A stretch of 40,560 bases of DNA from positions 1-40,560 of the forward strand of contig JAFXDD010000011.1 of NCBI GenBank assembly GCA_017516285.1, given 5' to 3'. Made by a program: the position numbers and the translations under genes. The notes beneath the pieces are model-generated. The model made no database searches and was not told where the DNA came from. It was given only the letters and a program-made list of their open reading frames with translations. The first letter of the stretch is position 1; every line of letters starts with the position of its first letter. Shown in pieces: positions 16,408-23,754 of the stretch. The DNA is from Lachnospiraceae bacterium (lineage in GTDB: Bacteria > Bacillota_A > Clostridia > Lachnospirales > Lachnospiraceae).

Positions 16408-16425
16408 TTGACACTTTTTTAACAA
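16408..16425 (+). promoter_or_regulatory. Rex-like site 1 at adhE
   Basis: TTGACACTTTTTTAACAA has one perfect TTAACAA half-site of the redox repressor Rex (TTGTTAA-N4-TTAACAA) and a weaker left half. It overlaps the -35, as expected for repression when NADH is low. Confidence 0.5.
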
Positions 16426-16436
16426 TGACATATACT
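16408..16436 (+). promoter_or_regulatory. adhE promoter
   Basis: TTGACA (16408-16413), 17 bp, TATACT (16431-16436), followed by a 5' leader of about 60 nt. Confidence 0.75.
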
Positions 16437-16447
16437 ATTACTAGTGA

Positions 16448-16465
16448 TTGACAAAAAAATAACAA
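16448..16465 (+). promoter_or_regulatory. Rex-like site 2 at adhE
   Basis: TTGACAAAAAAATAACAA, an 18-bp Rex-like dyad embedded in GATTG...CAATC, near the expected transcription start and 23 bp after the first site. The spacing would allow two Rex dimers. Confidence 0.5.
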
Positions 16466-16502
16466 TCAGACACACGAGGAAAATTTTTGGAGGATTTAAC
16501 TT

Positions 16503-19115
16503 ATGGCAAAGAAGGTTGAACAGACAGTTCCCGCAATTATTGATAATGTAGATGCACTGCTTGCAAGAATGGCCGAGATGCGTAAGGCACAGGAGATTTT
16601 TGCGACTTATACACAGGAGCAGGTGGATGCTATTTTCCACGCAGCAGCAAGTGCAGCAAACAAGATGCGTATTCCGCTTGCAAAGATGGCAGTGGAAGAG
16701 ACTGGTATGGGTGTTGTTGAAGATAAGGTTATTAAGAACAACTACGCATCTGAGCATATTTACAATGCTTACAAGAATATGAAGACAGTAGGTGTTATTG
16801 AAGAGGATAAGGAATTTGGTACTATGAGAATTGCAGAGCCAATCGGTCTCATTGCAGCGGTTATTCCTACTACAAACCCTACATCCACAGCAATCTTTAA
16901 GACATTACTGTGCTTAAAGACCAGAAATGCAATTATCATTAGTCCACATCCACGTGCAAAGAACAGCACCATTGCAGCTGCAAAGCTGGTTTTAGAGGCA
17001 GCTGTTAAAGCAGGTGCTCCGGAAGGCATTATCAGCTGGATTGATGTTCCAAGCTTAGATTTAACCAATGCAGTAATGCAGAACGCTGATTTAATCCTTG
17101 CTACAGGTGGCCCTGGTATGGTTAAGGCTGCTTATTCTTCAGGCAAGCCGGCGTTAGGCGTAGGTGCAGGTAACACACCGGTTATTATTGATAGCACAGC
17201 TGATATCAAGATGGCAGTAAGCTCTATTATTCATTCCAAGACCTTTGACAATGGTATGATTTGTGCTTCTGAGCAGTCTGTAACTGTTTTAGAGCCTATC
17301 TACGAAGAGGTAAAGAAGGAATTTGCTTACAGAGGCTGCTATTTCTTAAAAGACGATGAAATTGAAAAGGTTCGTAAGACTATCATCATCAATGGTGCAT
17401 TAAATGCCAAGATTGTTGGTCAGAGCGCTCACACCATTGCAAAATTAGCAGGTGTAGATGTTCCTGTAGATGCTAAGATTTTGATTGGTGAAGTAGAATC
17501 TGTAGATATCAGTGAAGAATTTGCTCACGAGAAATTATCTCCTGTACTGGCTATGTATAAGGCTAAGACCTTCGAGGAAGCTTTAGACAAGGCAGAGCAG
17601 TTAGTAGCAGACGGTGGTTACGGTCATACATCTTCTCTTTACGTTAATGTAAATGAAAGAGAAAAGATTATGGCGCATGCTTCCAGAATGAAGACTTGCC
17701 GTATCGTAGTAAATACACCATCTTCTCATGGCGGTATCGGTGACTTATACAACTTCAACTTAACACCATCACTTACACTTGGTTGTGGTTCCTGGGGCGG
17801 TAACTCCGTATCTGAGAACGTAGGTGTTAAGCACTTATTAAATATTAAGACCGTTGCAGAGAGGAGAGAAAATATGTTATGGTTCCGTGCACCTGAAAAG
17901 GTATACTTCAAGAAGGGCTGTCTGCCGGTAGCTTTAAGAGAATTAAAGGATGTATTAGGCAAAAAGCGTGCATTTATCGTAACAGACTCCTTCCTTTACA
18001 AGAATGGTTACACAGATGTAATCACTAACAGATTAAATGAAATGGGTATTACTTACACCGTATTCTCTGATGTACAGCCAGATCCTACACTTGCAAATGC
18101 TCAGGCAGGTGCTAAGGCTATGACAGCATTCCAGCCGGATGTAATCATCGCTATGGGTGGTGGTTCCGCAATGGACGCTGCAAAGATTATGTGGGTTCTT
18201 TACGAACATCCGGAAGCAGACTTCCAGGATATGGCAATGCGCTTTATTGATATTCGTAAGAGAGTTTACACCTTCCCTAAGATGGGTGAAAAGGCATACT
18301 TTATCGCTGTTCCTACCTCTTCAGGTACAGGTTCTGAAGTAACACCTTTCGCAGTTATTACAGACCAGGAAACAGGCGTGAAGTATCCGCTTGCTGACTA
18401 TGAGTTAATGCCAAACATGGCTATCGTTGATACAGACAACATGATGAGCCAGCCAAGAGGCTTAACAAGCGCTTCCGGTGTAGACGTTTTAACTCACGCT
18501 TTAGAAGCATATGCTTCTGTTATGGCTACCGATTACACAGATGGTCTCGCTCTTAAGGCTATGAAGAGTGTATTTGAATATTTACCGACTGCATACAATG
18601 AGCCTAACAATGTAGAAGCTCGTCAGAAGATGGCAGATGCTTCTTGTATGGCAGGTATGTCCTTTGCAAATGCGTTCCTTGGTGTATGTCACTCTATGGC
18701 ACACAAGCTGGGTGCATTCCACCACTTACCACACGGTGTAGCAAACGCATTGCTTATCAGCCTGGTAGTAGAGTTTAACGCTGATGAAAATCCACGCAAG
18801 ATGGGTACCTTCCCTCAGTATCAGTATCCACACACCAAGGCTCGTTATGCAGAATGTGCTCGTTTCTGCGGCATCGTGGCAAAGGATGATGACGAAGCAG
18901 TTAAGAAATTAATTGAAAAGATTGAAGAATTAAAGAAAGCAGTAGGCATTAAGGAATCTATCCAGGCTTACGGCATTGACGAAAAGGACTTCCTTGACAG
19001 ATTAGATGATATGGTTGAACAGGCATTCGACGATCAGTGTACAGGTGCAAACCCAAGATACCCACTGATGAGCGAAATCAAGGAAATGTTCTTAAGAGCT
19101 TACTATGGCAAATAA
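16503..19115 (+). CDS. adhE: Bifunctional aldehyde-alcohol dehydrogenase AdhE
   Basis: 870-residue fermentative enzyme reducing acetyl-CoA to acetaldehyde and then ethanol with two NADH; the family forms spirosomes. The N-terminal aldehyde dehydrogenase half (1-440) includes the catalytic Cys in NGMICASEQS. The C-terminal iron-dependent alcohol dehydrogenase half (about 455-870) has GGGSAMDAAK for NAD binding and metal ligands in HALEAY, HSMAHKLGAFHHLPHG. GGAGG precedes the ATG. Codon use (AAG, GCA, TTA) is that of a highly expressed gene. Two Rex-like sites upstream fit redox control. Confidence 0.98.
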   Translation: MAKKVEQTVPAIIDNVDALLARMAEMRKAQEIFATYTQEQVDAIFHAAASAANKMRIPLAKMAVEETGMGVVEDKVIKNNYASEHIYNAYKNMKTVGVIEEDKEFGTMRIAEPIGLIAAVIPTTNPTSTAIFKTLLCLKTRNAIIISPHPRAKNSTIAAAKLVLEAAVKAGAPEGIISWIDVPSLDLTNAVMQNADLILATGGPGMVKAAYSSGKPALGVGAGNTPVIIDSTADIKMAVSSIIHSKTFDNGMICASEQSVTVLEPIYEEVKKEFAYRGCYFLKDDEIEKVRKTIIINGALNAKIVGQSAHTIAKLAGVDVPVDAKILIGEVESVDISEEFAHEKLSPVLAMYKAKTFEEALDKAEQLVADGGYGHTSSLYVNVNEREKIMAHASRMKTCRIVVNTPSSHGGIGDLYNFNLTPSLTLGCGSWGGNSVSENVGVKHLLNIKTVAERRENMLWFRAPEKVYFKKGCLPVALRELKDVLGKKRAFIVTDSFLYKNGYTDVITNRLNEMGITYTVFSDVQPDPTLANAQAGAKAMTAFQPDVIIAMGGGSAMDAAKIMWVLYEHPEADFQDMAMRFIDIRKRVYTFPKMGEKAYFIAVPTSSGTGSEVTPFAVITDQETGVKYPLADYELMPNMAIVDTDNMMSQPRGLTSASGVDVLTHALEAYASVMATDYTDGLALKAMKSVFEYLPTAYNEPNNVEARQKMADASCMAGMSFANAFLGVCHSMAHKLGAFHHLPHGVANALLISLVVEFNADENPRKMGTFPQYQYPHTKARYAECARFCGIVAKDDDEAVKKLIEKIEELKKAVGIKESIQAYGIDEKDFLDRLDDMVEQAFDDQCTGANPRYPLMSEIKEMFLRAYYGK

Positions 19116-19180
19116 GTAAGCACGTAATAAGGTTTTCACGATATAAATCGTTAATTTTCCTATGTGTTTTATGAGGACAG

Positions 19181-19205
19181 GGCTCCGGTTTTCCGGAGCC
19201 TTTTG
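19181..19205 (+). terminator. adhE terminator
   Basis: GGCTCCGG (19181-19188), TTTT loop, CCGGAGCC (19193-19200), followed by T-rich sequence. Confidence 0.9.
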
Positions 19206-19254
19206 TCTTTTTGTTATATAGTTCTACTAATAGATTTGTTCTTGGGTTGTGCAT

Positions 19255-19322
19255 AATGCTGAATTTTCAAATAGACGATACGTCGTCTTACTTTTGAAAA
19301 AGAATATGCTATAATGTCTCCA
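19255..19322 (+). repeat. Duplicated operator-promoter, copy A (RhuM gene)
   Basis: A 68-bp segment matching 20053-20120 at about 60 of 68 positions. It holds the palindrome GACGATACGTCGTC (19274-19287) immediately upstream of a TTACTT-type -35, and a perfect TATAAT (19310-19315). It drives the RhuM-family gene. Confidence 0.8.
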
Positions 19323-19345
19323 CAAAACATATTAGGAGGTTTTTT

Positions 19346-19963
19346 ATGGAGAACAATATCGTAATTTTTGAAACATCTGACAATCAAGTGTCTTTAAATG
19401 TGGCTGTAGAAAATGATACGGTCTGGCTGAATCGTAATCAAATGGCAGAGCTGTTTGGCAGAGATATTAAGACAATTGGCAAGCATATAAATAACGCGCT
19501 GCGGGAAGAAGTAAATGATCCTTCAGTTGTCGCAAAATTTGCGACAACTGCGGCTGATGGAAAAGTATATTCCGTTGAACATTATAATTTGGACGTCATC
19601 ATTTCCGTTGGTTATCGTGTAAAGTCAAAACGTGGTGTAGAATTTCGCAAATGGGCTAATTCAGTTTTGAAACAGTACATTTTAAAAGGATATGCGGTAA
19701 ATAATAATCGTATCAAGCAATTGGGAGAAGTGATACGTATTATGAAAAGAACCGAAAATGAATTGGACAGCAAGCAGGTACTTTCTGTTATTGAGAAGTA
19801 CAATATGGCTTTGGACCTGTTGGATTCGTACGACCATCAAAGTATGACAAGACCAAAAGGGAATGAAGCAACTTATGTACTTACATATGAGGAGTGCATG
19901 GAAGTGATAAAAAGCATGCGGTTTGGTGATAGGAAAAAGCTGCCAATCTGTTATACTTTGTGA
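19346..19963 (+). CDS. RhuM-family protein, C-terminally truncated
   Basis: 205 residues of the virulence RhuM family, found on mobile and accessory DNA. Conserved blocks: VWLNRNQMAELFGRDIKTIGKHI, SVVAKFATTAADGK, HYNLDVIISVGYRVKSKRG and TYEECMEVIKSMRFGD. Relatives of this exact type continue after that last block into a Fic/Doc-like domain; here it breaks into KKLPICYTL and a stop. From memory of the family, the C-terminal third is therefore missing, and the next 90 bp do not encode it. AGGAGG precedes the ATG. The N-terminal part is probably a DNA-binding-like domain. Expressed from the duplicated promoter, it may be a leftover regulator or an inactive toxin. Confidence 0.75.
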   Translation: MENNIVIFETSDNQVSLNVAVENDTVWLNRNQMAELFGRDIKTIGKHINNALREEVNDPSVVAKFATTAADGKVYSVEHYNLDVIISVGYRVKSKRGVEFRKWANSVLKQYILKGYAVNNNRIKQLGEVIRIMKRTENELDSKQVLSVIEKYNMALDLLDSYDHQSMTRPKGNEATYVLTYEECMEVIKSMRFGDRKKLPICYTL

Positions 19964-20052
19964 CAAAAAATCATAGTTTTTTTGATGGGTCCCTTTTTAA
20001 AAACCACACAGGAAGAAATAACACCTAATAAGAGATGATGAGATTTAGTCAA

Positions 20053-20120
20053 AATGCTGAAATTTCAAAAAGGCGATATATCGTCTTACTTTTGAGAAAG
20101 AATATGCTATAATGCCTTCA
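20053..20120 (+). repeat. Duplicated operator-promoter, copy B (holin-like toxin 2)
   Basis: Second copy of the 68-bp segment, with palindrome GGCGATATATCGTC (20072-20085), the same TTACTT-type -35 and TATAAT (20108-20113). Here it drives the second holin-like toxin. Confidence 0.8.
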
Positions 20121-20202
20121 CGGAAAGTACCCATGACAGGGTGGCAGCCTCCGAGTTTATGATACCGATAAGTCGGAATACATAAGAGGGGAGGTGGCGC
20201 TG

Positions 20203-20313
20203 ATGACGGCTTATGAAATCATCACGATTTTTTTAGGGATATTAACATTGTTGATAGCCTTTGGAAGCTTTATCATCAAGTTGCTTGCCTTTCTTAACAA
20301 GAAAGACGAGTAA
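20203..20313 (+). CDS. Holin-like toxin, type I TA candidate (36 aa)
   Basis: 36 residues, MTAYEIITIFLGILTLLIAF then GSFIIKLLAFLNKKDE: an MTxYE start, one long hydrophobic helix and a charged Lys-rich end. This is the usual pattern of the putative holin-like toxin family. GGGGAGG lies at 20188-20194, eight bases before the ATG. The 5' leader of about 80 nt folds into stem-loops. A perfect 11-bp stem follows the stop, with a T-run only on the opposite strand, and a facing promoter lies beyond it. The architecture repeats that at 1.4 kb although the peptides differ. Predicted to insert in the cytoplasmic membrane; toxicity is inferred. Confidence 0.78.
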   Translation: MTAYEIITIFLGILTLLIAFGSFIIKLLAFLNKKDE

Positions 20314-20314
20314 A

Positions 20315-20414
20315 AAGAAAAATGCCAATCCTGTCAGCCCACAGGATTGGCGGTGTCCGTAAGGATACACAAACGTTAATTCGGAGGCATCCACTTTGGA
20401 GTGGGTGCTTTCCC
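20315..20414 (-). ncRNA. Candidate antisense antitoxin RNA, locus 2
   Basis: A minus-strand TATAAT (20426-20421) without a good -35 would start an RNA near 20414. It ends at the stem 20324-20334/20341-20351, followed on this strand by five U. The RNA of about 100 nt lies opposite the 3' end of the toxin transcript and has no evident reading frame. Its 5' 33 nt match the 5' leader of the toxin mRNA at 25 positions. Confidence 0.6.
20324..20351 (-). terminator. Stem-loop ending the locus 2 antisense RNA
   Basis: GCCAATCCTGT (20324-20334) pairs perfectly with ACAGGATTGGC (20341-20351). The T-run follows only on the minus strand. Confidence 0.75.
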
Positions 20415-20476
20415 TATACCATTATATTAGCATCAAGTCTTATATTTTGCAAGCAAATTATTCTTTAAATGGCGCA

Positions 20477-20884
20477 TTATTCCAGCGCATCCTCAGCCAC
20501 CAGATACCCCTTAGGTCCCTCGGTGTATTGGATGCGTTTTCTTTTGTATTTTAAAAATTCTGCATATCTCACTATTTCTAACAAGTCCTTTTTTTCCATT
20601 GAGAAAAGTAGCTTTATGATTTGATAAAATGTTAGTTTTTCCGTAATAGGTTTTGGAAAAAGTGACGGGTCTAAATCAATCTCAGAGAGCCCTGTCAGAT
20701 AATCCAGAGAACAATGTAATTCTTTAGCCAAAGTACAAGCCTTATCAAGAGGTGGCAAATATATACCATTCTCATAATTAGAAAAAGTGGCCGGTGCAAT
20801 TTTTAATTCCGCTGCCAGTTCTTTTTGGGACATGCCTGCTTTTGTACGAAGTTCATGAAGACGATTCGCAAAAATTTGATTCAT
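20477..20884 (-). CDS. XRE-family transcriptional regulator
   Basis: 135 residues with an N-terminal Cro/CI-type helix-turn-helix (about residues 8-62; SQKELAAELKIAPATFSNYENG). A C-terminal helical part of about 65 residues has no recognised ligand domain. The ATG at 20884 is chosen, with AGAAAGGG upstream; a further ATG at 20920 falls in the -10 of its own promoter. It is divergent from pyrF, and a 24-bp dyad covering the pyrF promoter sits just behind its -35, so it probably controls both itself and pyrF. It also borders the toxin island, whose palindromes share the half-site TATCGTC/GACGATA. Confidence 0.85.
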   Translation of the reverse strand: MNQIFANRLHELRTKAGMSQKELAAELKIAPATFSNYENGIYLPPLDKACTLAKELHCSLDYLTGLSEIDLDPSLFPKPITEKLTFYQIIKLLFSMEKKDLLEIVRYAEFLKYKRKRIQYTEGPKGYLVAEDALE

Positions 20885-20915
20885 ATAATGCCCTTTCTGT
20901 TGAATTAATACTAAT

Positions 20916-20945
20916 ATCATAGCAAGTTTTAAATCCCTTTGTTGA
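20916..20945 (-). promoter_or_regulatory. Promoter of the XRE regulator gene
   Basis: Minus strand: TCAACA (20945-20940), 18 bp, TATGAT (20921-20916). The -35 overlaps the TTGACA of pyrF on the other strand. Confidence 0.5.
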
Positions 20946-20970
20946 CATTTTATCGTCCAAATGATAAAAT
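20942..20970 (+). promoter_or_regulatory. pyrF promoter with full-length dyad operator
   Basis: TTGACA (20942-20947), 17 bp, TAAAAT (20965-20970). The dyad ATTTTATC (20947-20954), 8 bp, GATAAAAT (20963-20970) fills the whole spacer and the -10, so a bound protein would block polymerase. The adjacent divergent XRE gene is the obvious candidate. Confidence 0.7.
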
Positions 20971-21002
20971 TTTTGTAAAATATTTATTAAGATAGGAGAA
21001 TC

Positions 21003-21935
21003 ATGATGATTAATAAATTAGTGGATAAAATTACAAAGACACAGGCACCTATCGTAGTAGGCTTAGACCCAATGATGAAGTTTATTCCGGAGCATATTAA
21101 GAAGGCAGCTTTTGCGGAGTATGGTGAGACCTTAGCAGGTGCCGGGGAAGCTATCTGGCAGTACAATAAAGCCATTGTAGATGCCACCTATGATTTAATT
21201 CCGGCAGTAAAGCCACAGATTGCTATGTATGAGCAGTTTGGTATTGAGGGTCTGATTGCCTTCAAGAAGACGGTAGATTACTGTAAGTCCAAGGATTTGG
21301 TAATTATCGGTGATGTAAAGCGTGGCGATATCGGTTCTACTTCAGAGGCATACGCAGTAGGTCATTTGGGCAAGGTTACCGTAGGCAGCAAGCAGTATTA
21401 TGGCTTTGATGAGGATTTTGCTACGGTAAATCCATACCTCGGCTCTGATGGTATTAAGCCTTTCGTAAATGTATGTAAGGAAGAGAATAAGGGTCTGTTT
21501 ATCCTGGCAAAGACCTCCAATCCAAGCAGTGGTGAGTTCCAGGATAGACTGGTGGACGGCAAGCCTTTGTATGAAGTAGTTGCAGAAAAAATTGCTGAAT
21601 GGGGCGCTGACCATATGGGCAGCTGCGGTTACAGCTATATTGGTGCAGTGGTTGGTGCTACTTATCCGGAAATGGGCAAGGCCCTTCGTAAGGTAATGCC
21701 AAAGAGCTATATTCTGGTGCCTGGTTATGGTGCGCAGGGCGGCAAGGGTAAGGACTTAGTACACTTCTTTAATGAAGATGGTCTGGGTGCTATTATCAAC
21801 TCCTCCAGAGGTATTATTGCAGCTTATCAGCAGGAGGCATATGCGAAGTTTGGTGCAGAGAATTTTGCAGAAGCATCTCGTCAGGCAGTATTAGATATGC
21901 AGGCTGATATTGCAGAGGCACTGGCTCAGAGATGA
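21003..21935 (+). CDS. pyrF: Orotidine 5'-phosphate decarboxylase
   Basis: 310-residue cytosolic TIM-barrel enzyme forming UMP from OMP, the last step of pyrimidine synthesis. The catalytic motif DVKRGDIGST (Asp-Lys-x-x-Asp) is visible near residues 101-110. Length and the VGLDPMMKFIP start fit the longer (type 2) bacterial class. AGGAGA precedes the ATG; a second ATG follows directly. It stands apart from other pyr genes and has its own promoter with a dyad operator. Confidence 0.96.
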   Translation: MMINKLVDKITKTQAPIVVGLDPMMKFIPEHIKKAAFAEYGETLAGAGEAIWQYNKAIVDATYDLIPAVKPQIAMYEQFGIEGLIAFKKTVDYCKSKDLVIIGDVKRGDIGSTSEAYAVGHLGKVTVGSKQYYGFDEDFATVNPYLGSDGIKPFVNVCKEENKGLFILAKTSNPSSGEFQDRLVDGKPLYEVVAEKIAEWGADHMGSCGYSYIGAVVGATYPEMGKALRKVMPKSYILVPGYGAQGGKGKDLVHFFNEDGLGAIINSSRGIIAAYQQEAYAKFGAENFAEASRQAVLDMQADIAEALAQR

Positions 21936-21983
21936 TTTAGTGTCAGATGTATGTAACAAAACATACTTTATGAGGAAATTATA

Positions 21984-23264
21984 GTGAAAATAAAAACCAA
22001 AAGAAAAAGTTACCGTGATGTTTTGGCGTTGCCAAAGGTGCAGCACAAAAAGCCTATGCGTCAGCTGGTGCTGCTTAGATGGCTGTTAAAGCCGGTATGC
22101 TTTGTATTATTAAAGCTGGCCGGATTTACCCATTATGAAAAGAAAGGCATGGAGAGACTTGGGAAGGATGAGCCTTGCCTGATTTTAATGAATCACTCCA
22201 GCTTTATTGATTTGGAGATTGCAGCATTTTTACTTGGGGACAGAGCATATCATATTGTGACTACGCTGGATGCCTTTGTGGGGCTTGGATGGATTTTACG
22301 TCTGCTTGGTTGTATTCCGACCAGAAAGTTTGTAAATGACGTAAATCTGGTTCGTGATATGCGTTATACCGTAAAGGAATTAAAGGAATCTGTGCTCATG
22401 TATCCGGAGGCCAGTTATAGCTTTGACGGCACAGCTACTCCATTACCGGAAAGTCTTGGTAAGTGCTTGAAGCTTTTAAATGTACCGGTGGTGGTAATTC
22501 AAACGGAAGGAGCTTTTTTGAGGCAACCCTTGTACAATAGTCTGAAACTTAGGAAGGTGCAAATATCTGCAAGGATGGAGTATTTGCTGTCTCCTGAGGA
22601 TATTAAGGCCAAATCTGTTCAGGAATTAAATGATATTTTGGCAGAAAGTTTTGCTTTTGATAATTTTAAGACGCAGCAGGAAAAGGGCATCGAGATTAAA
22701 GAAACTTATCGAGCAGATGAGTTGCACAGGGTACTGTATAAATGTCCGCACTGTCATGCAGAGGGGCAGACAGTAGGCAAGGGGATTCATCTTACCTGCC
22801 AGGCTTGTGGTGCTTCGTATGAGCTTATGGAGACTGGTTTTCTGCAGGCGGTTAGCGGAGAAAGCTTGTTCAATCATATTCCAGACTGGTACATGTGGGA
22901 GCGGGAATGCGTCAGAAAGGAGCTGGAGGCAGGCACATACAGACTGGATGTAGAGGTGGATATTTTTATGATGGTAAATACCAGATGTGTTTTCCATGTG
23001 GGTTCCGGTCGTTTAGTGCATACGGTAGAGGGCTTTCATCTGACAGGCTGTGATGGCGAGTTGGATTACAGGCAGAGTCCCCATGCCTCTTATGGCTTAT
23101 ACTCCGATTTTTACTGGTATGAAATCGGTGATATGATTTGTGTAGGCGATGAGAAGGTACAGTACTATTGTTTCCCAAAGAACGCGGGAAATGTGGTAGC
23201 AAAGACCAGACTGGCGGCAGAAGAATTATTTAAAATGTTAAAAAGACCTGCCAAGATAGGTTGA
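21984..23264 (+). CDS. PlsC-like acyltransferase with C-terminal zinc-ribbon extension
   Basis: 426 residues from a GTG with GAGGA upstream. The N-terminal half is a 1-acyl-glycerol-3-phosphate acyltransferase-like domain: hydrophobic segment at 26-46, catalytic HX4D as NHSSFID (His71, Asp76), and YPEAS near residue 140 as the substrate motif. It is followed by a two-pair zinc ribbon (CPHC near 254, CQAC near 274) and a beta-rich 140-residue tail unlike PlsC. The usual enzyme is about 200-250 residues, so the C-terminal half is an added module. It would act at the membrane in phospholipid synthesis; the tail's function is unknown. Confidence 0.8.
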   Translation: MKIKTKRKSYRDVLALPKVQHKKPMRQLVLLRWLLKPVCFVLLKLAGFTHYEKKGMERLGKDEPCLILMNHSSFIDLEIAAFLLGDRAYHIVTTLDAFVGLGWILRLLGCIPTRKFVNDVNLVRDMRYTVKELKESVLMYPEASYSFDGTATPLPESLGKCLKLLNVPVVVIQTEGAFLRQPLYNSLKLRKVQISARMEYLLSPEDIKAKSVQELNDILAESFAFDNFKTQQEKGIEIKETYRADELHRVLYKCPHCHAEGQTVGKGIHLTCQACGASYELMETGFLQAVSGESLFNHIPDWYMWERECVRKELEAGTYRLDVEVDIFMMVNTRCVFHVGSGRLVHTVEGFHLTGCDGELDYRQSPHASYGLYSDFYWYEIGDMICVGDEKVQYYCFPKNAGNVVAKTRLAAEELFKMLKRPAKIG

Positions 23265-23284
23265 AATATAGAAAGAGGTAAATT

Positions 23285-23698
23285 ATGCAGAATTGTGGTT
23301 ATTGCCAAAAGGGCGAATTATTAGCTAAATTTGGTATCGAAATATGTGAGCTTAGTGTAAGTACATTAATTTTATTTAAGGAACAGTCACATCCGGGCAG
23401 ATGCATCGTGGCATATAAGGATCATGTCAGTGAAATCGTAAATATTTCCGACGAGGAGAGAAATGCATTTTTTGCAGATGTAACACGTGCAGCAAATGCG
23501 ATTCATAAGGCATTTCATCCGGACAAGGTAAATTACGGGGCATATGGTGACACCGGATGCCATTTGCATATGCATTTGGTTCCTAAGTACAAGGATGGCT
23601 ATGAATGGGGCGGTGTATTCGAAATGAATCCTGGTAAGACGTTGTTGACAGATGCGGAATATGCTGAAATGATTGAAAAGATTAAATCTTGCTTATAA
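23285..23698 (+). CDS. HIT-family nucleotide hydrolase/transferase
   Basis: 137 residues of the histidine triad superfamily. The triad HLHMHLVPK (His93, His95, His97) is intact, and two N-terminal Cys (NCGYC) may bind zinc. Such proteins cleave dinucleoside polyphosphates or nucleoside phosphoramidates. AAAGAGG precedes the ATG. It follows the acyltransferase by 20 bp and is probably cotranscribed, ending at a shared terminator. Confidence 0.88.
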   Translation: MQNCGYCQKGELLAKFGIEICELSVSTLILFKEQSHPGRCIVAYKDHVSEIVNISDEERNAFFADVTRAANAIHKAFHPDKVNYGAYGDTGCHLHMHLVPKYKDGYEWGGVFEMNPGKTLLTDAEYAEMIEKIKSCL

Positions 23699-23704
23699 GC
23701 AATA

Positions 23705-23743
23705 AAAAATCCAGCTGTAATTTTATTTACGGCTGGATTTTTA
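23705..23743. terminator. Bidirectional terminator between HIT and NSS genes
   Basis: AAAAATCCAGCTGTAA (23705-23720) pairs with TTACGGCTGGATTTTT (23727-23742); both strands end in a T-run. It serves the two converging transcripts. Confidence 0.9.
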
Positions 23744-23754
23744 AAATTAATTAA

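Noticed and set aside
19255..20120. Insertion sequence carrying the RhuM gene between the two promoter repeats
   Set aside because: The repeats are direct, contain a working promoter, and no transposase or terminal inverted repeat accompanies them; a duplicated regulatory unit is simpler.
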